Source: Bacillus sp. 165
GTDB taxonomy: Bacteria > Bacillota > Bacilli > Bacillales > Bacillaceae_G
Direction: 5' to 3'
Length of the DNA stretch: 50,154 nt
NCBI RefSeq assembly: GCF_017742235.1
Contig: NZ_JAGHKQ010000021.1
Span: forward strand, 1 to 50,154
Part shown: positions 16,299-23,161 of the stretch, one piece after another
Position numbering within the stretch: the first letter of the stretch is position 1
Layout: every line of letters begins with the position of its first letter
Notes under the pieces: model-generated
What the model was told of the DNA's origin: nothing
What the model saw: only the letters and a program-made list of their open reading frames with translations
The model's database searches: none
Program-made: the position numbers and the translations under genes

Positions 16299-17450
16299 TT
16301 AATCAATCCAACTATACATGTATTGATCATCTTCCATAGCACGAGTTTGTTTTACAACCTTAAGCGGTCGGAACGTGTCAACCATAACAGCTAGCTCTAA
16401 TGTTTCTTTTTTCCCGATACTCGCCTCTGTTTTACCTGGGTGAGGACCATGAGGAATACCACATGGATGCAACGTAATAGATTCCTCCTGAATACCTCTG
16501 CGGCTCATAAAGTTTCCTGCAACATAATATAACACTTCATCACTATTTACATTACTGTGATAATATGGTGCCGGGATAGCTTCTGGATGATAGTCATATA
16601 GACGAGGAACAAACGAGCATACTACAAAATTATGCCCCTCAAATGTTTGATGTACTGGCGGCGGCTGATGAATGCGGCCTGTGATTGGTTCAAAATCTTC
16701 AATGTTAAAGGCCCACGGATATAAATACCCATCCCATCCTACTACATCTAAAGGATGGTGATTCAGCACATGCTTATATAGATGACCTCTCGATTTTGTC
16801 AGAACAGTAAATTCCCCTTTTTCATCATATGTTTCCAACATCTCTGGACCGCGAATATCCCGTTCACAAAACGGACTATGCTCTAGCAGTTGACCGTACT
16901 CATTGCGATAACCACGTGGCGTTGTAATCTGGCTGTTCGCTTCTACAATAAGAAACTTCGATTCACCTTCATCAGGCATCACACGATAAATCGTTCCAAT
17001 CGGAATCATTACATAATCACCTGGACGATAGTGAATTGTCCCAAACATGGTCTCCACTTTTCCAGTACCATGATGAATGAACAACATTTCATCTCCATCA
17101 CCATTTCGATAATAATAATCCATGCTTTGAGTTGGATTAGCGACTCCGATTAATAAGTCATCATTTCCTAACACATAATGGCGATCCTTCACCGCATCTC
17201 CTGTTTTGGTAAATTCTTTTGTACGGAAATGACGGTGTGACAATTGTTCATTTTCTTCAAATTCAATCTTACACACACTTTCAACCGAAGAGTGAAGTAT
17301 CTCTGTTGGCATATGATGATGATATAAAATGGATTGCGTTCCTGAAAAACCCTTCGTGCCCATTACTTGTTCACGATATAACGAACCGTCTTCTTTTCGA
17401 AACTGAATATGCCGTTTATGAGGAAGCTCTCCCATGCGACGATAGTACAT
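16299..17450 (-). CDS. hmgA: Homogentisate 1,2-dioxygenase
   Basis: The 383-residue protein is a cupin-type Fe(II) dioxygenase that opens the ring of homogentisate to maleylacetoacetate. Family signatures are GEMPH-like start (MGELPHKRHIQFR), DEMLFIHHGTG, RPGDYVMIPIGTIYR, the iron-ligand region YYHSNVNSDEVLYYV and the C-terminal CGIPHGPHPG. It is shorter than the roughly 440-aa proteobacterial and human enzymes but typical for Bacillus. It is the last gene of the hppD operon, 12 bp after the FAH gene. Confidence 0.92.
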   Translation of the reverse strand: MYYRRMGELPHKRHIQFRKEDGSLYREQVMGTKGFSGTQSILYHHHMPTEILHSSVESVCKIEFEENEQLSHRHFRTKEFTKTGDAVKDRHYVLGNDDLLIGVANPTQSMDYYYRNGDGDEMLFIHHGTGKVETMFGTIHYRPGDYVMIPIGTIYRVMPDEGESKFLIVEANSQITTPRGYRNEYGQLLEHSPFCERDIRGPEMLETYDEKGEFTVLTKSRGHLYKHVLNHHPLDVVGWDGYLYPWAFNIEDFEPITGRIHQPPPVHQTFEGHNFVVCSFVPRLYDYHPEAIPAPYYHSNVNSDEVLYYVAGNFMSRRGIQEESITLHPCGIPHGPHPGKTEASIGKKETLELAVMVDTFRPLKVVKQTRAMEDDQYMYSWID

Positions 17451-17462
17451 TGTATCCCTCCA

Positions 17463-18371
17463 TTATTCTGTAATTGTATTTTGCAGCGCCCCTAGTCCTG
17501 TAATCTCGAGCTCTACAGTATCACCAGACTCTAACCAACGATGCACTTCCGTTCCCAGTTCCAAAATACACCCTGTTCCAACTGTACCTGAACCGATTAC
17601 ATCACCAGGATAAAGCGTCACACCATCTGAAGCCCGTTCAATCATCTGTGCAAATGTATAATAGATATCCTTAAAGTTACCTTCAGATAATACCTTTCCG
17701 TTAACCTTAGCAGTCATCGTCAGATTATAGTGCTCATTCATACGATATTGCTCCAACTCATCCTTTGTCACAATAAACGGCCCAAGAGAAGTAGCAAAGT
17801 CTTTTCCTTTGGCAGGACCTAATCCTACTTTCATTTCTTTAGCTTGGAGATCCCTAGCACTCCAGTCATTTAAAATACAATAACCGAAGATGTATTGATC
17901 AGCTTCTTCTTTCCGAATGTTTTTCCCTTGCTTACCGATAATACAAGCAATTTCAAGCTCATAATCTAGCCACTCGCATTTTGCTGGACGCTGTACCATC
18001 GCATTCGGGCCAATAACACTGCGATGATTTGTAAAATAAAACACTGGAATCTCATACCACTCTGGTACCACGTCTAATCCACGTCGGCCTCGTGCTGTTC
18101 TTACATGTTGCTCAAAAGCATAAAAATCACGAATACTCGGAGGATTGGGAAGCGGAGCCAACAGCTGCACATCTTCTAATTCATATGCTCCCTTTCCCTC
18201 AATTGCGATATTTTGAATTATGCCCATGTATTCTTCTGCATTCTCTAAAAAGTGAAGCATGGAGGATGGCAGCAATCCGTCACTTGCTATATTCATGTCT
18301 ATTACTTTTTTATTTTCGAGCCAACCAGCTCTCTCTTCTCCGTCATGATTACGGAACGTTACAAATTTCAT
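17463..18371 (-). CDS. Fumarylacetoacetate hydrolase family protein
   Basis: A 302-residue member of the FAH family, metal-dependent C-C hydrolases. The C-terminal catalytic domain (from about residue 100) shows LDYELEIACIIGKQGKNI with the metal-binding Glu pair, YCILNDWSARDLQ, KGKDFATSLGPFIV and GDVIGSGTVGTGCILELG. In the operon context it should split fumarylacetoacetate into fumarate and acetoacetate. The family also contains other hydrolases and decarboxylases, so the assignment rests partly on hppD and hmgA. It lies 12 bp from both neighbours. Confidence 0.87.
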   Translation of the reverse strand: MKFVTFRNHDGEERAGWLENKKVIDMNIASDGLLPSSMLHFLENAEEYMGIIQNIAIEGKGAYELEDVQLLAPLPNPPSIRDFYAFEQHVRTARGRRGLDVVPEWYEIPVFYFTNHRSVIGPNAMVQRPAKCEWLDYELEIACIIGKQGKNIRKEEADQYIFGYCILNDWSARDLQAKEMKVGLGPAKGKDFATSLGPFIVTKDELEQYRMNEHYNLTMTAKVNGKVLSEGNFKDIYYTFAQMIERASDGVTLYPGDVIGSGTVGTGCILELGTEVHRWLESGDTVELEITGLGALQNTITE

Positions 18372-18383
18372 AGCTGCTCCTCC

Positions 18384-19007
18384 TTATTTTTGAGGACTTG
18401 TTTTTCGTTCTAATACAAAGGTTTCTGCAATCGCTCTCGTGTACGATTGTCCAGCAAGACGGCCGATTGGATTTAATTTTTCTGTATCAATTTTCCCATC
18501 GTAGTACAGTTCATCATCAACATGTACAAGCACAACCTTACCAATTACTAGGCTGCCAGCCCCTTTGTTTTCTCCGAAGTGAAGCACTTCATGAAGCTCA
18601 CATTCCAAATGAACCTTACTTTCCTTTACACGCGGTGGTTTCACTTTTATGCTAGCTTCCTTCGTCAAACCAACTTGTACAAACTCATCGATCTCTGCAC
18701 TATATTCAATACTGCAATCATTCATTTGTTGTACAATATCTTCTCCTACAATGTTAATAACAAACTCCTTAGTTGCCTCTATATTTTTCAGCGTGTCTTT
18801 TTTTCCCCCATCTGTACCGCGAACCATTGGGGCGAAGCATACCATCAGTGGATCAGCACAAATTCCTGTAAAGAAGCTGAACGGAGCAACATTTACATTG
18901 CCATCTTCATCAACAGTTGATACGAAGGCAATTGGGCGAGGTAGTATAGACCCAATTAATAATTTATAGGCATCTTGCCAAGGTAGTGTATGAGGTTCAA
19001 TATTCAT
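18384..19007 (-). CDS. Flavin reductase-like domain protein (FMN-binding split barrel)
   Basis: The 207-residue protein belongs to the flavin reductase/split-barrel family: GSILPRPIAFVSTVDEDGNVNVAPFSFFTGI is the classical N-terminal motif, followed by CFAPMVRG, NIVGED and VIGKVVLVHVDD. Relatives bind FMN and reduce flavin or act on unknown substrates. It is encoded between hppD and the FAH gene, in the place where other operons carry maleylacetoacetate isomerase, which is absent here. Whether it has a step in tyrosine breakdown is unknown. Confidence 0.8.
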   Translation of the reverse strand: MNIEPHTLPWQDAYKLLIGSILPRPIAFVSTVDEDGNVNVAPFSFFTGICADPLMVCFAPMVRGTDGGKKDTLKNIEATKEFVINIVGEDIVQQMNDCSIEYSAEIDEFVQVGLTKEASIKVKPPRVKESKVHLECELHEVLHFGENKGAGSLVIGKVVLVHVDDELYYDGKIDTEKLNPIGRLAGQSYTRAIAETFVLERKTSPQK

Positions 19008-19043
19008 TGTCAGCTCTCTCCTTATTATCGATAACGAAAACTT

Positions 19044-19071
19044 GGCTAGCGCCCAAAAACGGGCACTAGCC
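19044..19071 (-). other. Stable intercistronic hairpin between hppD and the flavin reductase gene
   Basis: On the minus strand GGCTAGTGCCC pairs with GGGCGCTAGCC (11 bp, one G-U) around a 6-nt loop, followed by AAGTTTTCG. It resembles a leaky terminator or a stabilising 3' end for the hppD part, and fills the only large gap (98 bp) of the operon. Confidence 0.55.
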
Positions 19072-19105
19072 TAGTCAAGTCTATGGAACTGGTTTATGTT
19101 CTCTA

Positions 19106-20221
19106 TTACAGGTTTCCGCGAAGAGCTTGCTCGCGCTCAATTGCTTCAAACAATGCCTTGAAGTTTCCTTCACCGAAGCCCTTAGAACCTTTACGTTGAA
19201 TAATTTCAATGAACAATGTCGGACGGTCTACAATTGGTTTAGTGAAAATTTGTAATAAATATCCTTCATCGTCGCGGTCTACTAAAATCTTAAGCTCTTT
19301 TAGCTTTTCGATATCTTCATCGATTTGGCCCACACGTGCTGTTAACTCTTCATAATAAGAATCTGGTGTATCTAAGAATTCTACTCCATGTTCACGAAGT
19401 TTTGTAACAGTTTTCACAACATCATTTGTTAGTAGTGCTAAATGTTGTACACCTGCACCGTTATAGAACTCTAAATATTCTTGAATTTGAGACTTGCGCT
19501 TTCCATCTGCCGGTTCATTAATCGGGAACTTAATGCGGCTTCCATTTGTCATTACTTTTGACATTAAAGCAGAATACTCTGTGCTGATATCATCATCATC
19601 AAAGTGAATCAGTTGCTTAAAGCCCATTACGTTTTCATAATAGCTTACCCATTCTTCCATACTTTCTACATTCCCTACTACATGGTCCACACCAATAAGT
19701 CCTGTTTCTTCATATGGAATAGCAAGGTTAAGCGGCTGATAACCAGGTAAAAATACTCCCGTATAGTTACGGCGCTCAATTAAAGAATGAATTGTATCGC
19801 CATATGTGCCGATAACAGCTTTCTTCACTACACCGTGCTCATCAGAAAGCTCAGTTGGAGGTACAAGTGCAATCGCACCTCGTTTTACCGCTTCTTCGTA
19901 TGCTTTTTCTACATCATCAACTAATAATGCAACATCTTTTACCCCATCGCCATGTTTCTTTACAAACTCAGCAATACGGTTATCTTCACTAAGTGCTCCT
20001 GATACCACTAGGCGAATATTTTTTTGCTGCAGTACGTAAGATACTCTTTCACGATTGCCCGTTTCTAGTCCTGAATATGCTATTGGACGGAACCCGAATG
20101 CTTTAGCGAAATAGTGGCACGCTTGCTTTGCATTCCCTACGTATAGCTCCAAATAATCTACATCTCGTACAGGAAAAAAGTCCTCTTGTTTTACTGCTGC
20201 TTCAATTGGTTGTTTCTTCAT
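19106..20221 (-). CDS. hppD: 4-hydroxyphenylpyruvate dioxygenase
   Basis: A 371-residue non-haem iron enzyme that converts 4-hydroxyphenylpyruvate to homogentisate. Two glyoxalase/VOC-type halves are visible: YLELYVGNAKQACHYFAKAFGF at about 23-44 and GVDHVVGNVESMEEWVSYYENVMGF at about 177-201. The iron ligands are the His of GVDHVVG, the His of GVQHLALLT and the Glu of LFIEIIQR near the C-terminus; GFGEGNFKALFEAIE is the closing helix. First gene of the tyrosine/homogentisate operon, with GGAGGG before the ATG, its own promoter and a CcpA-type site in the leader. Confidence 0.96.
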   Translation of the reverse strand: MKKQPIEAAVKQEDFFPVRDVDYLELYVGNAKQACHYFAKAFGFRPIAYSGLETGNRERVSYVLQQKNIRLVVSGALSEDNRIAEFVKKHGDGVKDVALLVDDVEKAYEEAVKRGAIALVPPTELSDEHGVVKKAVIGTYGDTIHSLIERRNYTGVFLPGYQPLNLAIPYEETGLIGVDHVVGNVESMEEWVSYYENVMGFKQLIHFDDDDISTEYSALMSKVMTNGSRIKFPINEPADGKRKSQIQEYLEFYNGAGVQHLALLTNDVVKTVTKLREHGVEFLDTPDSYYEELTARVGQIDEDIEKLKELKILVDRDDEGYLLQIFTKPIVDRPTLFIEIIQRKGSKGFGEGNFKALFEAIEREQALRGNL

Positions 20222-20277
20222 CTCGAATCCCTCCGTTGTTTTATTATTTATCTATTAAAAATAGAATGGCACAAAAA

Positions 20278-20291
20278 GGAAAACGCTTACA
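20278..20291 (-). promoter_or_regulatory. cre site (CcpA operator) in the hppD leader
   Basis: On the minus strand TGTAAGCGTTTTCC matches the cre consensus TGWAARCGYTWNCW at 13 of 14 positions. It lies about 25-38 nt after the predicted transcription start, a typical roadblock position, so the operon is probably repressed by glucose through CcpA. Confidence 0.6.
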
Positions 20292-20322
20292 CTTAAAGCC
20301 AGTCCAGCTAGTCTAGTATAAG

Positions 20323-20352
20323 ATTGTATCCTGTTTTATTTCTAAAATTCAA
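20323..20352 (-). promoter_or_regulatory. Sigma-A promoter of the hppD operon
   Basis: TTGAAT, 18 bp, TACAAT on the minus strand. The predicted start is near 20316, giving a leader of about 95 nt. Confidence 0.5.
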
Positions 20353-20450
20353 AATAATAAAACTGCACCAATCTATAGTTTTCTATATTTCTTTCTAAAT
20401 TCCTTCAAATAAAATTCGACTTTTTAGAAAATTATTGGGATAGTAATCAA

Positions 20451-20488
20451 ATAAAAAGAAGCCTGCTGAGCAACAGGCTTCTTTTTAT
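20451..20488. terminator. Terminator of the PH-domain gene
   Basis: AAAAAGAAGCCTG and CAGGCTTCTTTTT form a 13-bp perfect stem with an 8-nt loop, with T-tracts on both strands. It separates the PH-domain gene from the hppD promoter. Confidence 0.85.
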
Positions 20489-20495
20489 TTATCAG

Positions 20496-21110
20496 TTAGT
20501 TATTAATATATTTTTCAAACACAAATCCAAAGTCTTTAATAGTATACTGTTTTTTTGTTTCAACAAGCCATGAAAACGCTGTTTGGTTCAACTCTTTAAA
20601 CTGAACTGCTACGTCTCCTTCAGTGCTGGCAACGCGGCTTAACGCAGCCGATGCAAGCTGGAGACTTTGGTGCGCATAATCTAGAGAAATTTCGTTTTCT
20701 CTTGCAATTTCTGCAATTTTCATTAGTGATTTATACAAGTCCTTTAATTCTTCCAAATATTTTTTATGAACATCAATAGAGTAATGGATAGAACCCATAT
20801 TGAATTTAATTTCCACATCTAAGTCTACTGTCCCTGCTGTTTCCAACACAACATTTGAAATTTGATTGGTGCTGTATTCATAACGGCGAAGCGTACGTTT
20901 TTTGCTGACTGCGCTCGTTCCATCTAAATGAATTAGCGCTTTATTAGTAAAACAATATTCATCTGATTTTGATTTAATCAAGAAAAAAATCTTCTCGTCA
21001 TCTTCATGCATAACATAATCATCTGCATCTACTTTGTCATAATTTTGAGGCTTAATAACACTTCCTACATCGCTTAATCCAAGTACATCAGCTGCTACTT
21101 TCCCAAACAT
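20496..21110 (-). CDS. Bacterial PH domain protein (YvbH-like)
   Basis: The 204-residue protein has an N-terminal bacterial pleckstrin-homology domain (DUF1696 type, residues about 20-125, with DDEKIFFLIKSKSDEYCFTNKALIHLDG and the phrase SKKRTLRRYEY) and a helical C-terminal part. No signal peptide or membrane segment is visible. Similar proteins are widespread in Bacillus without known function. It has an isolated transcription unit: terminators lie on both sides (20451-20488 and 21183-21224). Confidence 0.75.
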   Translation of the reverse strand: MFGKVAADVLGLSDVGSVIKPQNYDKVDADDYVMHEDDEKIFFLIKSKSDEYCFTNKALIHLDGTSAVSKKRTLRRYEYSTNQISNVVLETAGTVDLDVEIKFNMGSIHYSIDVHKKYLEELKDLYKSLMKIAEIARENEISLDYAHQSLQLASAALSRVASTEGDVAVQFKELNQTAFSWLVETKKQYTIKDFGFVFEKYINN

Positions 21111-21182
21111 TCTACCAGCCCTTTCTTGTTTTCGGATGAATTCAGGATAATTATAGCATGACTATGGATAAATTTGTTAATA

Positions 21183-21224
21183 GAAAAATAGATTAGCTCT
21201 CATATGAGAGCTAATCTATTTTTC
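21183..21224. terminator. 42-bp perfect palindrome acting as terminator
   Basis: The two 21-nt halves are exact reverse complements with no unpaired loop in the DNA; the core is TTAGCTCTCATATGAGAGCTAA and the ends are A-tract and T-tract. It ends the GIY-YIG transcript and would work in both directions. Confidence 0.85.
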
Positions 21225-21250
21225 CAGTAAGACGCACTTAAAAAGATGTT

Positions 21251-21607
21251 TTAACGGGTTTTTTCTTTATTATACCCTCTTTCTCCATAAGGCTGAAGTC
21301 TCTCTAACCATGATTCCTCCAGCTTTTTCAGCTCATCCTTCGCATTAAAATACCCATCATTTTTCTGCTTTAGAACTTCTAACACTTCAAAAACAAAAGC
21401 CTCTTTTCCATATTCCTTCCACTCATCTTGCAGCATCCTATTTGTACTGGTTCCCGCTTCTAATTCAAATTGTCTCCCTTTCAAGGTCTTCAAATTTCTC
21501 GTGCTTCCAATAAAAATTTTCTGGTTTTGGATATTTTTAATTTGATAAATACCTGCTTCGATTTTCGTTTCCTTATATAATTGCTTCAATTCTTTTTTTC
21601 GATCCAT
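21251..21607 (-). CDS. GIY-YIG nuclease family protein
   Basis: A 118-residue stand-alone GIY-YIG domain. The first strand reads AGIYQIKN and the second KIFIGSTRNLKTL (a YIG to FIG variant), followed by a conserved region ending in ESWLERLQPYGERGYNKE with the catalytic-type Glu. The Arg of the family active site could be R37 (STRNL). Small chromosomal proteins of this type are common in the B. cereus group but their substrates are unknown. It is not linked to an intron or restriction system here. Confidence 0.8.
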   Translation of the reverse strand: MDRKKELKQLYKETKIEAGIYQIKNIQNQKIFIGSTRNLKTLKGRQFELEAGTSTNRMLQDEWKEYGKEAFVFEVLEVLKQKNDGYFNAKDELKKLEESWLERLQPYGERGYNKEKTR

Positions 21608-21685
21608 GTTTCCTTTCCCCTTTATCCATAAAATTAAATGTATAACAGCACTTTCTTTTATTTTCTGCCCATATGTGCTATTACA

Positions 21686-22441
21686 TTATTTTTTCAACCA
21701 ATATTCACTTCCATCAGGCTTCCTATCTAAAAATCCATATTCAATTAAATATCTTCTCAACATGACATAATCATGATAAATACGTTCCAAAATCTCATTG
21801 ATTTCCTTCTCTCCATAAGTGCGTTCTCCAGTGAAACGCTGCGCAATTTCCCTCAGAATGACCCATCTTTGCTTCTCCTTTGGCGGGAATCTTTTTAAAG
21901 ACTGGTCACTTCCTTCTTGGAAGTATTTCTTTATTATCGTTTCTCTTTCTTCCTCCGTAACATTATAACGTTCATCTACCATCTTAGCTGTCTTATGAAT
22001 CGATAAAAAAGACGGCGCATGTTGATCTTTTTCCTTCAGCAACTCCATCATTGTTAAAAACAGCTTGGCTTGACGTTCTTTCTCTTTTAATACAAAACGA
22101 TGATTTCGAATAGTAGAAACACTGCCGATTTCCATTTCTTTTTGAACTTCTGCATCACTTTTCCCTTGATAAAAATGATGTAGCAGACGATTTTGATGGT
22201 CAGTGAGACCTGTGAGCTTTTTATCAAGCTGAATCAAGTATTCAAACACCGAATGATGAGCATTCCCAATATGAATACTCATATACCTTTCTGCTTCATA
22301 CAGAATATTATTGTGAGGGTAGATAACCCCTTTTTCTATTTTCTCCCCACAAAGCACGCATACATAACAATTTATATCTTCAATATATCCCTGTTTCAGT
22401 TCCTCAAGGGATGCACCCCAAAACATATCCGAAACCGTCAT
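21686..22441 (-). CDS. Putative transcriptional regulator with C-terminal DUF2087 domain
   Basis: The 251-residue protein has an N-terminal Cys/His segment (CYVCVLCGEKIEKG ... HIGNAHH, about 25-62) that could bind zinc, a LuxR-type helix-turn-helix around residues 78-125 (LTDHQNRLLHHFYQGKSDAEVQKEMEIGSVSTIRNH) and a C-terminal DUF2087 domain (about 170-250, RFPPKEKQRWVILREIAQRF and LIEYGFLDRKPDGSEYWLK). Proteins of this build occur in Bacillus as orphan regulators. No target gene is obvious; the neighbours are the GIY-YIG gene (80 bp downstream) and the riboswitch-controlled lipoprotein gene (separate transcript). Confidence 0.75.
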   Translation of the reverse strand: MTVSDMFWGASLEELKQGYIEDINCYVCVLCGEKIEKGVIYPHNNILYEAERYMSIHIGNAHHSVFEYLIQLDKKLTGLTDHQNRLLHHFYQGKSDAEVQKEMEIGSVSTIRNHRFVLKEKERQAKLFLTMMELLKEKDQHAPSFLSIHKTAKMVDERYNVTEEERETIIKKYFQEGSDQSLKRFPPKEKQRWVILREIAQRFTGERTYGEKEINEILERIYHDYVMLRRYLIEYGFLDRKPDGSEYWLKK

Positions 22442-22497
22442 AACACAAACACCTCTCGATTTTATCTACTTAATAATAAACATTTTATGTTATCGTT

Positions 22498-22535
22498 TAT
22501 AAAAAAGCAAACATCATAATATAATGTTTGCTTTT
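22498..22535 (-). terminator. Terminator after the riboswitch-controlled lipoprotein gene
   Basis: AGCAAACAT and ATGTTTGCT (9 bp, extendable by A-T pairs) with a 9-nt loop, followed on the minus strand by TTTTTTATA. It isolates the lipoprotein gene as a single-gene transcript. Confidence 0.8.
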
Positions 22536-22561
22536 ACCTGAATGATTTATCTGTTTAATTT

Positions 22562-22858
22562 TTATGATCCAGTAGATTTACTTCCAGAACCGAAGCCCCT
22601 TTTTAACTTACCTTTTGAAATAGAAGATTTTGTTTTGAAGTCATCTGTATCTGGATAGGCTGTATTTCCAACATAGTAATAATCATAGTGGCGAGAAGTA
22701 CGGTCGTCACATTCCCACTCATCATCACCGTAATCATATTCATACTCAGAACAGTATGGATCCTCTGGCTTGGGAGGTAGCTCCTCATCTGCACAACCAA
22801 CCAATGTCGCTCCTAAAATTGTTGTAACTCCTACCATTACTTTTTTTGTTTTACGCAT
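22562..22858 (-). CDS. Small acidic lipoprotein under a manganese riboswitch
   Basis: The 98-residue protein starts with a short basic stretch, a hydrophobic segment and the lipobox LVGC (Cys22), so it should be a membrane-anchored extracytoplasmic lipoprotein. The mature part is rich in Asp, Glu and Tyr (EYEYDYGDDEWECDD, RHYDYYYVG) with two further Cys, then switches to a basic Gly/Ser-rich tail (KGKLKRGFGSGSKSTGS). I recall similar unnamed Bacillus lipoproteins, but no function. The start at 22858 is set by GGGGGAAG just upstream; an in-frame ATG at 22909 lies inside the terminator hairpin. The gene is preceded by a yybP-ykoY aptamer and terminator, which suggests manganese-induced expression. 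Confidence 0.75.
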   Translation of the reverse strand: MRKTKKVMVGVTTILGATLVGCADEELPPKPEDPYCSEYEYDYGDDEWECDDRTSRHYDYYYVGNTAYPDTDDFKTKSSISKGKLKRGFGSGSKSTGS

Positions 22859-22890
22859 TTTTTCTTCCCCCTTCTTAATATGAATAGACG

Positions 22891-22923
22891 CAAAAAAGAC
22901 CTTTGCCAACTACGGCAAAGGTC
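22891..22923 (-). terminator. Riboswitch expression platform terminator
   Basis: Perfect 10-bp stem GACCTTTGCC/GGCAAAGGTC with a 6-nt loop and TTTTTTG on the minus strand. Its 5' arm (GACCTTTGCC) is also the 3' side of the aptamer P1 helix, so aptamer folding and terminator folding exclude each other. Confidence 0.85.
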
Positions 22924-23021
22924 TTGCAAGACATAAGCAATATGCCAACAAAGCCGATGAAGATATACTTCATGTACTGACGACTTTGTTCCAGAGCACT
23001 TTCTGGCGCTACTCCCCTTTG
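22914..23021 (-). ncRNA. yybP-ykoY (Mn2+) riboswitch aptamer
   Basis: The minus strand carries the conserved landmarks of this family in order: AAAGGGGAGTAGC at the 5' end, ACAAAGTCGTCAGTAC, ATCGGCTTTGTTGGC, and TGCAAGACCTTTGCC at the 3' end. These match the Lactococcus and Bacillus members whose structure binds Mn2+. The 5' CAAAGG pairs with the 3' CCTTTG as P1, which competes with the downstream terminator, so ligand binding should turn expression ON. Known targets are metal exporters and TerC-like proteins; here the only downstream gene is a small lipoprotein. Confidence 0.92.
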
Positions 23022-23050
23022 AATACAATCAGTATTACATTACTTATACC

Positions 23051-23075
23051 TTACAATAAACTGAATATATTGTAA
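23051..23075. promoter_or_regulatory. Dyad between the riboswitch and the yhgE-like gene
   Basis: TTACAATA and TATTGTAA form perfect 8-bp inverted repeats separated by 9 bp, in the divergent intergenic region. It could be an operator for either side. No regulator family is assigned. Confidence 0.35.
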
Positions 23076-23161
23076 ACTTCTTCTCAAATACACATAGTGC
23101 ATCATTTATATCAAAGCTCAAATACTAACAACAGTACAAATATAACTTAGGTGATATATAA

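Noticed and set aside
21251..21607. Homing endonuclease or group I intron because of the GIY-YIG domain
   Set aside because: The domain is a stand-alone small protein with normal promoter and terminator spacing; no intron structure or split gene is present.
22837..23028. A 63-codon minus-strand frame upstream of the lipoprotein
   Set aside because: It lies over the Mn riboswitch aptamer and terminator.
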